Assembly: GCA_963924555.1 (NCBI GenBank)
Contig: OZ004592.1
Coordinates: 2,108,001 to 2,172,000 of the forward strand
Direction: 5' to 3'
Length of the DNA stretch: 64,000 nucleotides
Origin: Crambe crambe
Taxonomy: Eukaryota > Porifera > Demospongiae > Poecilosclerida > Crambeidae
In this document: positions 9,220 through 20,335 of the stretch, piece by piece
How the letters are laid out: every line of letters starts with the position of its first letter
Position numbering within the stretch: the stretch's first letter is position 1
Position numbers and translations under genes: made by a program
The notes under the pieces: model-generated
Told to the model about the DNA's origin: nothing
Database searches by the model: none
Seen by the model: the letters and a program-made list of their open reading frames with translations, nothing else

Positions 9220-11793
9220 ATGCGGTGGAAGGCAACGGACGACCATTGCCTGCAAGCGTGGATAATTATCTTCTGTTCATTGCTGTCCTTTGTAAGTGCA
9301 ACAACTAGCTAGCTGAGCATGAGTTTGCTCCATGCATAGCTATACAGTAGAGGGTAGCTAACCAGGAGTTCACTTTCCATAGCCTATTATGCCAGCATTA
9401 TGCTTATAGACCTAAACTATGCAGGCAGAATGTACCAGTCCCTATCCATGCTGGCACAGTCTTCAGCTATAGCTATACTTATGACTTGTTATTTTCATCA
9501 CTTGCATGCAGTGCATTGGTCTTGGTGAGATTGGACTGGGCATATGGTTGATATTCTTCTCTAGGAATATCCAGCTTATTCTTGGTGAACCAGTAAGTTA
9601 TAGCTTCAAGCTGCTAAAAATCCAGCCACTGAGCAATAACTATAATGACTTCCCAATAGATGATAAATGTTTACTATGGTTACACATCTATTGGTGCACT
9701 TGCCAGCATTTTAGGTAAGTTAGCTATATCAATTTGCTATAGAACTAATTTTTATTTCAAGATTCATTGTTACAGCTGTGGTGGGGTGTATAGGTTCATT
9801 ACTGAGAAGAAGACTTTTGTTATTAGCAGTAAGCACAGCAGCTTTCGGCTTATCTTCATCATTATTAATTTTATTTTGTACTGTTCTCTCTCATAATAGT
9901 ATGTGATACTGCTACTGGCATCCATAGTGTGCCAGTGTGTCATCTGGGCTTTCATCTACACAGAACAGAGCAAGGTACAAACCTGTAGTCATGGATTCTT
10001 ATTAACTCTAGCTAGCTATGATGGAAATAACGTCCCAACAATGGAGATCTTTCAATGCACCAAAAAGTATATTCAAACATTCACCAATTAGCTAGCTTTT
10101 CATAACTACTGCTGCAGTGGAAAGATACTCCAAAAGAGGATAAACCTCTTAACAAAGGACAACCTAAAGTACCTTTGTATATACACTCAATAACCTCCAA
10201 AAGAGGACAACTTCTCTACAGTAGACAAAATGTCGGGTACCATTATTCTGAGGTTCCACTGTACAGTTTTTGTTGTTGTCATTGTTGTTGTTGTTGTTGT
10301 TGTTGTTATTGTGGGATAAATTACTTTATATATAAAAAATTTTTTGGTTCCACTGTAATCTAATGTAAGGCCCATATTGCTATAGCAACATCAGTTGGAA
10401 CTTACAGCATTGTACTTATTAAACCTTTAAGGCTAAAGTAGCTAGCACTTATATTACTAGCTAGATCAAATGCAGAAGTGGTTGTGGGTGAGCTAAGTCA
10501 CTCTCTGGCCAGTTGTAATTGGATACAGTTAATGTCATTACATCAAGGACCGACGCCTTAGCTCATCAGGAAAGGGTGTTTACTCTGTAGTAGCATTAGT
10601 GACACTCAATCAGATATGAATTTGCCCACTTGACTGCATATGTGACTTAATTACTGTAAGCGAGCAGATGTCACAGTGCTGTATCACACCCATTTTCGTA
10701 CTGGATGCAAATAAAAAGGGTTGAAATTCATGGCTCTGGGCTTGGTCCAATAACTCTGGTGCCATTTAAAAATGCTGGTGTTTACATAAGACAGACATAG
10801 TGGTACATAGCATTACTGTTATGTGTGTACACAACAGGTATCAAATGACTTGGCAAATAGGATCGCCAGAGCTCCAGAGAACTTTGAATTCATCGACTCT
10901 CATGTGAGTGAACATTGCCATAGCTACCTGATATATAATATGCTCCACCCTTCACACTCAATACAGTACAATTGTCAGCTACAGGGACCAACATTGGGAC
11001 CAACAGTGAGCTCTGATGTCTTGGTAAGTGGCCATATTAGCACTAATGAATCAGTATTCATCCTTGGACTATCGACTTTTTAGGAATCTTGTTCAAATTT
11101 TTTGAATCGGCAACTTTGGATATTAGTGTGGGCACAGCTTGGTTTGTGTGCTTCCCTCATCTGCCTACAGGTGACTTAACTACAATCACTTAATAAAGAG
11201 GCAAAATAGATTCTTCATTATGACATTGAGAATTGTGTTCACCCACTTGCATAAGATTACCTTCATAAGCATGCAAGATCAAGCTTGATGATTGATGACT
11301 GTCTGAACCACACAGTAGTATCTATAGCTAACTCAATCTCTGGCGGGAAGGGTCACATGATCACCTTAGAAGTCTAAAATAAGCCAGCATGCATCTTTTT
11401 CCACAGGTTGTGCTTGTGTTGATGGCAGGATTGATGGCTCAATTGTTGAAGGACTCCAACACAAGAAGACAGCTATGCAGAGTGCACCCTTTTCAAGACA
11501 GAACATTATATGAAGAGAATCCAGAAAGATATCGGAATAGCCACACAGAGGAAGAAGAGACTACTAGTCCAACATCTCGCTTTGTAGTCCATGCATCAAA
11601 TCCTATTCCATACACACCTCCATTTGTTACTACTCCATCAGCTTTCTCCTCGTCCACTACTTTCCCTACTGGCAGTCATAAGCCAGGCACACTACCTTCA
11701 CCTTATTTTGACATGTGTTATAAGAACCTGAATTCCAAGGACTGGGAAGTAGATGCCTTCATCAAAAGTGGTGTCTCTGTCACTCCATTATGA
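9220..11793 (+). CDS. Tetraspanin-like four-pass membrane protein
   Basis: Nine in-phase exons (9220-9291, 9512-9592, 9660-9714, 9776-9828, 9900-9974, 10838-10903, 10967-11023, 11084-11170, 11407-11793) give 310 aa. Four hydrophobic segments are visible: AWIIIFCSLLSFCIG with GIWLIFF, SIGALASILAVVGCIGSLL, YVILLLASIVCQCVIWAF, and LWILVWAQLGLCASLICL running into VVLVLMAGLMA. The second segment ends in a GCIGSLLRRRLLL block like the tetraspanin GC(C/I)GA..E...LL motif. The large loop between segments 3 and 4 is short, with single Cys residues (YNCQ, ESCSNF) and no CCG motif, so it is atypical. A long Ser/Thr/Pro cytoplasmic tail (about 120 aa) follows. Exon 6 lies after an 863-bp intron carrying a transposon-like insert. 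Confidence 0.75.
10115..10261. mobile_element. Small element with pogo/Tigger-like CAGTGGAA ends
   Basis: Begins CAGTGGAAAGATACTCC and ends GAGGTTCCACTG followed by TA, i.e. inverted CAGTGGAAC-type termini typical of pogo/Tigger DNA transposons. Internal sequence repeats AAAGAGGACAAC-type words. There is no coding capacity. It lies in the tetraspanin intron, followed by a (TTG)n run at about 10274-10306. Related sequence is at about 33436-33540 and the bare end motif GTTCCACTG recurs near 10350, 52250 and 55075. Confidence 0.55.
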
Positions 11794-11933
11794 CCTCTCA
11801 ATCATACTGATCTGTTTATCATGAATTACAAATTGTTCTCCACTTTGGTTTTACTGAAAACTGTTAGCAATGACTGATTTTGAAACAAGTAAAAATATTT
11901 TATTTGTTACGTGATGACATACAAACAAATAAC

Positions 11934-11939
11934 AATAAA
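11934..11939 (+). terminator. AATAAA polyadenylation signal of tetraspanin gene
   Basis: AATAAA about 140 bp downstream of the tetraspanin stop codon, in AT-rich 3' UTR-like sequence. It is the first canonical signal after the stop. Confidence 0.45.
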
Positions 11940-12268
11940 AGGAACACAAATCAATAAACAACAAAATGACAATAAGTTCTTTCACAAAATTATTACATGA
12001 CATTGTGGTTATGGTAGCTAAGGAGTGTGTGGTTAGAGTCAATATTACTGATGACAGCTCAGCTGCATTAGGTAGCAAATTACTTTGAAAGATAAGAGTC
12101 CAGATATCTTGTGTAGCTGTGTTGTGAGTTCAGCAAACTTTTGAAGATTCCATCTTGTGGATGTTTGAACACCCAGCTGGTATAGCCATGGCTGGTACAG
12201 CCATAGCTGGTTGCATAAGAATTTTGAAATGCAGTCTGCACAAGATTATTATATGCATCTAATTCGAA

Positions 12269-12470
12269 CACATGCTTGTAAATTCAAACTCTGCTTATTT
12301 TTCTCAGCTAACATGATTAAAAATTCAATAGAATTAGTTCTCATAAAATTAGCTTATGAAACAAACCACCAATGTTTCAACCAGAATACTCTACATGATA
12401 TACTGTATCACCCTGATGAAGGCTAGAGTATTCTGGTTGAAACGTTGGTGGTTTGTTTCACATGCTTGTA
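12269..12470. mobile_element. Short insertion ending in a 36-bp-arm hairpin, flanked by 12-bp repeats
   Basis: Perfect 12-bp direct repeats (CACATGCTTGTA at 12269-12280 and 12459-12470) flank a 178-bp segment. Its first part (about 12283-12360) is nearly the same as the complement of 43615-43693. Its second part is a hairpin with arms 12357-12392 and 12425-12460 (36 bp, one mismatch) around a 32-base loop. No coding potential. The repeats look like a target-site duplication. Confidence 0.6.
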
Positions 12471-13994
12471 TTCTAGACTATGGCATGTCTATTTTCCTAG
12501 CAGGACTATGTAGCTATAGAACGAAACCCATCTAATCACACCACCAAGGATCACCCGATAAAGCTATACTCTGCCATGTATGTTCCACAACACTTATTTC
12601 AACCTCACGTAAGAGACCATCTCCCTATTGTTAACTGGCCCATAGATGGTCACAGCAAGCAGGTTTCATTATAGTAGTTAAGGAATCCATACCTTGAGTA
12701 TTGGTTGAAGTCTTTGTAGGTACTTAGTAAGCATCATAAAGTAGCTATCAGTAGCTCAACCAAAGTTAATGGTGAATTTAGTGTCGAAGAGTTTCATCAA
12801 GAAAAGAGTGCCAAATGTGAAGAGTCCTTAAGGAGATCTATACAAGCACTTTTTTTATCATGGGGGACCTGCAAAGTATGTCCATTATAATCATGATAAC
12901 TAATAATATGTTACATACGTTGAGAGCTGCCATCTTGAGCTGACGGTCCACTCATGCCATAAATGATTGAGGTGCTAAAAGAGAAGGAACTTGTGCACAG
13001 AGAAATAATGCTTTGACACATCTTCACACGATAGAATGAATGATGATGACTATTTAATGGAGTTTAAAATAAAACAAGAATCCTCAGAAAAATGGGACTG
13101 AAATAAAAGAAAAAATGAAAACCAACAGTTTATGAGAGAGCTGCAATTTGAGCACCACAAATGATAGATGTCGAGAGCTTTTGCACAGAGAGATTAAGAA
13201 ATATGTTTTGACATAATTATTATTCTCACGAAGAAAAAATTAAATTATAGATATTATTTTAAAGAATAATTTTAAAGAATGATGAATATCCAAAATAATG
13301 ACAACCCTCAGAAAAATAAATGAGACTGAAATAAAAGAAAAACAAACTAAATGTGGTGCCTTTTAGCATTTTTAAAAATATGAAATTCTGTATTATTTTT
13401 TGAATAATAAATAAATGAAAAAAGTGACAGACTATGATGTTAGAGCAGCTAACTCACCACAAATGATGGAGGTGTTGAGAGAGATGCATAGAGAAATAAA
13501 GCGTTTTTGACATAGCTATTATTTCTCACAAAGAAAAATTAAAATATCTAGCTACTTGTGTCACAAAGTGACTATATACAAATAGTATAAGAATAAAACA
13601 AATAATCATACAAACAAAAACCCACAAAAAACAAGCCTGAAAAATAAAATTAAATCATTTATAACTGTTAGCTACTCCATCGACTCATACATAAACTAAT
13701 GACCACAAGTACAATAATGTCACATCAATTAAATACACAATAACTAAAATAGCTGATATTGTAGACAGAACTACTTATCGAGTTTGACCAGTCAGTGGAA
13801 TGCAGTTGGAAGATCTATCTATCTAGTTTTCAAGTTAAACAGTAATAATGAATTAACTTGCAATAATTACTCACCAAAAATTAGAAAAGCAAGACAGAAG
13901 CATGCAACAAAATTCAAATTTATGTGAAAGAAGAAAGGAGGAAATATCACTTGCAAAGGTTAAAGAGAGGGATAGTCTTTAGCTTGTTGTAAAG
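12471..13994. repeat. AT-rich gene-free spacer with three diverged direct repeats
   Basis: No supported gene. Three diverged copies of a unit containing an AAATGAT..GAGGTG..GAGAG-like start, then GCACAGAGA(A/G)AT and TTTTGACAT, begin near 12958, 13156 and 13456. Later copies are followed by a TCTCACAAAGAAAAATT-like stretch. The remainder is simple AT-rich sequence with AATAAA-like words. Confidence 0.5.
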
Positions 13995-16900
13995 CTACCC
14001 ATATGTAGCCTCTTTCTTGGAGGTCCACTTCTTCAGCATGAGGAGAGCATGGTCTTTCTGGGTAAACCCCTCCTCCCCCCTCCTTACCTCCTCCACTTCA
14101 TCACTGGTCAAGGACAGAAGGGAGGCCAGGGATGACCACTTGGACCCCACCATACCAGCAAACGACTCCAGGAACTCTTCCTCTGGTCTCTGAGCATGGC
14201 ACTCTGAATCAAGGAGCTTCTTCTGTACTTTAATGTGGTCACCTGTGGTCATTATCAAATATCAAGCCCAAGACTCAAACCGCATTTTGATAACTGACCA
14301 TGGTTCCTTTCAATTTCATCAGCTAATCTTCCCATCTCCATATCTCTCAGAGCCTTTGCAAGGTGCCACCAACATGGTGGTGGGTCGAGGGAGGAGTTCA
14401 TCCAAGCACTTACCATCTCCTTCAGACGTTTCTGGACACTAGAATTCTCTTCCTGTATGACATCTAGTGTATTTTTGGGGAGACAAAGATAAAGACCGAG
14501 ATCATGCCACTTGGCACTGATCTCGTCAAGTAATTGAAAAACAGGGAAGAACTCAATCGGAAACAGGCTGTACCAGTAAATCAGCTTGCGCATAAATGTC
14601 AGCTTTTTACAGCTCATTCTTTTATTTCCAGTGACACTTAGAACTACCTGCTTGCCTTCTGGAGACATTAAGATCCTCTCCACATCACTCACTGAGAATC
14701 TGTTGTCCTCATCAGACAAGTCTACCTTGTCTGTGGAATCAAGCAGGAAGAAGTCTGGAGTTATGGAGTGACAGAATTCTGACTTGGCCTCCATCACACT
14801 ACTAACTATTCTGCACATGATTTCATCATATTGATGAGAGAATTTTTCTTCACCTCTCAGTGCTATTAAAACACTTTTACTATCCACGAGTTCCACCGTA
14901 CACTCCACCCCCTCCTCCATCAGCCAGTGCACACCTGTCTTCCACATCTTGCATTTTCTTTTCATGCCTGGTGCTTGATGAGCAGGAGGGGATGGAGCTA
15001 AGATAGTGAATCTCAGAGCAATCCTCAAGAGGAGGACATGCAGGAACCTTGGGGGGAAATAGTCGTGAGGTCTAGAACACCTAGCAAGCCAACCTATACT
15101 GTAGCTAGTGGGAGGTATGTCCCAGTTGATGGCACTCTTATTCACCATACACAGAGCAGGAAAGAACAAGAGGGACTGGTCAGGTGAGGTGGCTGCATCA
15201 GCAGAAGCATTGAGATTGGGGAGAATGGAGAGGTCAGGATCTATCTCTACTGGAGACACCTCTTGGCAATACTGAAGTTGGATCAGGCATTCCTTTGTGA
15301 TATACTCAGGCAGAACCTTCTGAAGGAAAGATTCAGGGAGGAGTCCGATATTGAATTCATGCATTTCTGGCTTGTTAGGAAAAGCATCTACAGCAAACAA
15401 TCTCTTGTGTACTTCATTGGTGAGTTGTGAGACACTCAATATCACGTAGCAATCCTCTTCCTTACCTCCTACAATCAGTAACTCACCGATGTCTTGTAGT
15501 TGTAGCAGCAAGGGGTGGAGGTGTGTGAATGATTTAGGCAAGCACAACCCCACGTCCATTATGTGACTGGATAAAGTGTGAATTGTGCAGGCTGTGACAC
15601 TGCTAAAATCTCTCTCTAGCAGACCCAACAGAATATTCATTTCCTGTGAAAGACTGTATTTTTTAGATTCCTTTGATATGTCAGCAATGACTTTACGTAA
15701 GGCACTGACATTGCTTGATCTAGGGTCACAGCAATTCAAAGGGAAATGCAGATCTTTTTCCTCATGACCACTAGCACAAATCAATGATTGGATGAAGTCA
15801 TTTTTACTTTTGACTTCTTTTGAATTTGGTAGTGAGTCTGAATGGCTACCGACCACTATAACTGATGGTAACTCCTTCAAATTCTTGAAGCTATACACAA
15901 TAAAATTGGACCAATAGAGGTATTTCTTCTCTATCTCATCATTACCCTCTCGCAAATCGAGTACGATCACACAAATTGTAGTGCCTCTATCTGATTGGAA
16001 TACTTTCTCCAAAATGGCAGCATGTGAGGAGTAGTACTCAGGGTCACCAGCAAGGTCATAGAACTGGACCCTCCCATAGGTAGGACTGGTATGGATAGTG
16101 GGGACTATGCCAGCAGTGTGAGGGGGAACTGACTTCTCAGACACTCTTAAAACAAAAAATCCTTCCCTTTTCAATGTCTCAACTAACGAGCTCTTTCCAG
16201 CCCCAGGGTTGCCCACCACAAATACCTTGGTGACATGATGTGCCCCTGGGTATCTTTTCTTAGCTAGACGCTGCATGGATTGATATTCTGCCTGTATAGT
16301 TTTATCATGACGTGCTTTATAGTCCACAAATAATTTTTCTATCCCATAATATTCTGTAACCTCAATAGGGGTTTTCCCTGCTGCATTTCTTATATAAATG
16401 GGGGAGTGGAACTCATTCAATAAAGATCTAACACAAGCAGCCCAACCCTTACTTGCACACAAATGAAGAGGTGTGTTACCATCTTTATCAACAACAAAGG
16501 GAGACATTCCAAATCGGGATATTAATATTCTAATTTGTGACAAAAGATTATTAGCTGCAGCAATATGAAGCAGTGAATAGCCATTAGAAGCTCTAACATT
16601 AACATCACAATTATAATCACAAATCAATGACTCAACTATTTTATCATTCCCATAATGTTTCACTGCTACCATGAGGGGTGTGTAACCATGTTCATCTAGG
16701 GCATTCAAATCTGCACCATGAGTTATGAGAATCTCAACTAGCCTGAGGTTACCCATACCACATGCTTCATGAAGTAATAAGTTTCCTTCAATGTTAGGAT
16801 CACATCCATAATCACGTAACAATGCCTTAACTATTTGATAGTTCTTATTCTGCACTGCTACCATAAGTGGTGTATGATTGGATTCATCTAGGGCATTCAA

Positions 16901-18216
16901 ATCTGCACCATGAGTTATGAGAGTTTCAACTAGGCTGAGATTACCCATACCACATGCTTCATGAAGTAGTAAGTTTCCTTTAATGTTAGGATCACATCCA
17001 TAATCATGTAGCTAACAATGCCTTAACTATTTCATGTCTCTCATTCTGCACTGCTATCATAAGTGGTGTATGATTAGATTCATCTAGGGCACTTGGATCC
17101 ACACCATATTTCATAAGAAGAACTCGAACTGTGCCAAGTTTGCCCGTCTCACATGCTACATGCAGTGGGAAGCATCCTTTACATTGTAGAAACATCTTCA
17201 GTATTTCAAACCTCTCAGATCTCACTGCTATATCAAGAGGTGTATTACCATCTTTATCTAGAGCATTCAGACTTGCTCCATGATCTATAAGAGTCTGAAC
17301 TAGTTTGAGACCACCTATCTCACATGTTACATGCAGTGGCGAGTATCCTTCAATATCATTCAAATCAGCACCATGAGTTATGAGAGTTTCAACTAGGCTG
17401 AGATTACCCATACCACATGCTTCATGAAGTAGTAAGTTTCCTTTAATGTTAGGATCACATCCATAATCATGTAGCTAACAATGCCTTAACTATTTCATGT
17501 CTCTCATTCTGCACTGCTATCATAAGTGGTGTATGATTAGATTCATCTAGGGCACTTGGATCCACACCATATTTCATAAGAAGAACTCGAACTGTGCCAA
17601 GTTTGCCCGTCTCACATGCTACATGCAGTGGGAAGCATCCTTTACATTGTAGAAACATCTTCAGTATTTCAAACCTCTCAGATCTCACTGCTATATCAAG
17701 AGGTGTATTACCATCTTTATCTAGAGCATTCAGACTTGCTCCATGATCTATAAGAGTCTGAACTAGTTTGAGACCACCTATCTCACATGTTACATGCAGT
17801 GGCGAGTATCCTTCAATATCATTCAAATCAGCACCATGACTAATCTCAACTTGGCTATTGCTGTTCAACCTGCATGCAAGATGCAGTGGTGTCTCACCAT
17901 CTTCATCTTTGATGTTTGGATCACACCCAAACTCAGTTATAAGTGACAGTACAACATGGTCCGAGTCTCTCTCAACTGCTAGGAATAAAAGTGGCTTGCC
18001 ATCCCCAGGTTTCAAGTCAGCTCCTTTTTGTATAAGTACTTTAACCATATCAATATTGTTATGCTGACATGCTATCTGCAATGGAGTCCCCCATGTACTA
18101 ATGGAGTTTATATCACACTTCCATTTGGTTTTTCCAACTTTGTCTACATCATCTGATAAAATAGCTCTATAGAGAGGACAGTTCAATTCAGGCTCCCAAA
18201 CTTGACACGAATGCAT
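13995..18216 (-). CDS. Ankyrin-repeat ROCO (Roc GTPase) protein with death domains, frameshifted
   Basis: Multidomain signalling protein of the ankyrin-ROCO-death class (DAPK-like layout). From the N-terminus (Met at 18216) there are many ankyrin repeats (GNTPLHLCASKGW-type). A Roc GTPase follows with P-loop GNPGAGKSS, switch II DLAGDPEYY and a GSHSD base-recognition block, then a COR-like linker region. A death domain (FQLLDEISAKWHDLGLYLCL) comes next, and the last exon holds a second one (LLSLTSDEVEEVRRGE). The largest open stretch is 16948-14255 (897 aa). A 56-bp intron (14298-14243) joins it in phase to the final exon 14242-13995. Two stops, near 17467 and 17004, come from a 4-bp insertion copied within the tandem duplication at 16908-17840. 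So the gene as read is broken, or the assembly is wrong there. A role in death or innate-immune signalling is inferred from domains. Confidence 0.75.
16908..17840. repeat. Exact 462-bp tandem duplication inside ankyrin repeats
   Basis: Two adjoining copies of a 462-bp unit (154 codons) are identical by eye. They cover about 16908-17369 and 17370-17831, with a few further matching bases. Both contain the same 4-bp insertion relative to the homologous ankyrin unit at about 16815, which turns an in-frame Arg-Asp-Tyr into a stop. The unit length is a multiple of three, but the insertion destroys the frame. Confidence 0.85.
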
Positions 18217-19004
18217 GATTGGACTTAGCTACCATGATCAGCGAGTCTCCTGAAGGGTGGTCAGACATAGCAACTACGTGGTCACAAAAGAATGTAATTA
18301 CTAACCATAAATTTGCAGTGTGATACATAGAGTTTCAATGGGACTATATGAAATGCATTGTTTCTCTGGAATAAAGTATAGCGCTGGGCCTAAAATTTGC
18401 ATACAGCTATTATCTGAATAGGTGAACAAATCTACATTTGGATTTATCGATACCTATTCTAGAACTTCATTTAGCAAGCCATATAATATCGCCATAGGAG
18501 TAAATTAAAAAATAAGCACAAAAGCAAATGTAGATTTGTAGAGGATAGTAATAAGAAATGGCTGACCAAAAATCAGCCACTGAACTCAAGTATTTAGTTT
18601 TTATACTTTGAGAGTGACAAAGCTTCATATCTTGGGTAAGAATTGTCCTTTCCCCTTCATGTTTGGTATGTATGGTAGTGTTATAGTGTGTATTAGTCAT
18701 GTGGAGTTTCAAGTCCTTAGCATTAGTAACTTTGGGGATTGGCTTCCTTAGCAACCATGTGTGGGTGGCATGTCTGATCCATTATGCTTCAATAATATTC
18801 ATCGTTTATTGGAAGTCTATATGTAGTCTTCAAGTGGGTATGGTTGAAAGAGTTTGCCAGCCAGGAGAGAAGAAACACGTTCAGATGCTGCAGAACTTGG
18901 CTGTACAGCTCTTGACTGCTAGTGTGTTAACTGACTTTCGAGGACATCAAAGTTCTCCTTGATTGAAATAAGCAAAATCAGGTTGTACACATGATATTGC
19001 ATGA
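18217..19004. other. Gene-free spacer
   Basis: About 790 bp upstream of the ankyrin-ROCO gene. Short open frames on both strands (for example 18699-18962 plus) match nothing I recognise. It presumably holds the promoter of the ankyrin-ROCO gene. No clear motif seen. Confidence 0.4.
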
Positions 19005-19310
19005 TCAACTGCTGCTAGTAGTAGCTGGCTGTTGAGCACCAATACAACTTGACACTTCACGTGCAACAGCAAAGGTGTTAGGAAAATGTTGATTTGCTAT
19101 TGTTGCATACAATTTTTGTATCTCTTCATAAACTTGTAATGCCAATGGTCCATCTCCCTCCAATACATAAGTTGCCTTGACAAAAGGTCCCCCTGTGTCT
19201 ACTACAATGGCTAATTCCATTTTCAGCTGTACAAGCTTCACAGGATCATCAAGTATTTTCTTTAGCTTCTCTAGTGTTGTGGGATTCTTTCCACATCTCC
19301 AAAACCAACA
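19005..19310 (-). mobile_element. Transposase-derived fragment, hAT-like
   Basis: About 95 codons open on the minus strand, containing LKKILDDPVKLVQLKMELAI, PFVKATYVLEGDGPLALQVY and a conserved EEIQKLY stretch. This wording resembles a segment found in hAT-superfamily transposon proteins of marine invertebrates. There is no start, zinc finger or RW dimerisation region, so it is a fragment. It directly abuts decayed ankyrin sequence at 19311. Assignment is from memory of family style and is only moderate. Confidence 0.4.
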
Positions 19311-19960
19311 ACATTGTACATTTACATTGTAGAAACATCTTGAGTATTTCAAACCTCTCAGATCTCACTGCTATAAAAGAGGTGTATTGCCAAAGGTTAT
19401 TCAGAGCACCATGATTTAGAAAGGTTTGAACTAGGCTGAGGTCACCATTCTCACATGCTACATGCAGTGGGAGTACCCTTTAAAATTAGGATATCAGTGA
19501 CTTCATTACTTTATACCTCACTGCTATCATAAGAGGTGTATTACCAGCTTTATCTAAGGCATTCTGATCTACACCGGTACCATGACTTAGAAGGGTTTGA
19601 ACTATGTAGGCTGAGGTCACCCTTCACATGCTACATGCAGTGGGGAGTATCCTTTAATTATTACATGCAGTGTGGGGTACTGTTTAATATTAGGGTCACA
19701 TCAACTTCACGACTTCAAAACACCTATAATACACTGCTATCATAAAAGGTGTATTACCATCTTATATATATAGAGCATTCAGAATCTATAAGAGTCTGAA
19801 CTAGTTTGAGAACACCTATCTTACATGCTACATGCAGTGGCGAGTATCCTTTAAAATCATTTCCAACGAGTTTCAACTATTCCTTAACCTACATGCAATA
19901 TGCAGCAGTGTCTCGCCATTACTCATCTTTAATGTTTAAACTTTGTCCACATCACCTGAT
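19311..19960 (-). pseudogene. Decayed ankyrin-repeat pseudogene
   Basis: Sequence on the minus strand matches ankyrin units of the neighbouring ankyrin-ROCO gene (19319-19375 is almost the same as 17643-17703). Several further units carry the same CATGCTACATGCAGTGGGGA words. Deletions, insertions and stops break every frame. It is probably a tandem or retroposed copy of the neighbour's ankyrin region, interrupted at its left by a transposase-like fragment. Confidence 0.75.
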
Positions 19961-20335
19961 AAAACGGCTCTATAGGACTTAATTACCTCAGTGAATTCTC
20001 GATCAGTACTTGATTGCAGGAGTAGTGGCAGATTACACCTATTCCTTTATGCTGGAAGCAGTTTCAGCATACCATAAACTCTCAGCTATAGAACAAACCC
20101 CATACAACTATATATAGGTATTATACTTCACTGCAAAAGGAAACCTAAGCTATCTCCAATTTTAGACTCTTTCGAGGGCTACCACTTACAACTCAGATAA
20201 GCTAAAATGGGTTGCAGTACAATTATTTATAAAAAGGAAAAAGGAGAACGATGAAATATTGTTGAGTAAGCTAAGTGCCAGCGCACATAAGGCAAAGTTC
20301 AAATATGATGAAATCTAAAACGTTTGATATAGCTA
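19961..20335. other. Spacer between ankyrin pseudogene and FERM gene
   Basis: No gene recognised. This would hold the 3' UTR or any further 3' exon of the FERM gene. A possible acceptor near 20315 on the minus strand leads only into a hydrophobic, implausible frame. Confidence 0.35.

Noticed and set aside
10550..10600. Second tRNA-like A-box (TTAGCTCATCAGGAAAGG)
   Set aside because: No B-box and no cloverleaf pairing.
12405..12445. Possible hammerhead ribozyme core (CTGATGA and GAAAC)
   Set aside because: The bases between them do not form a stem II, and the GAAAC lies within the 36-bp hairpin arm. No cleavage-site helix is evident.
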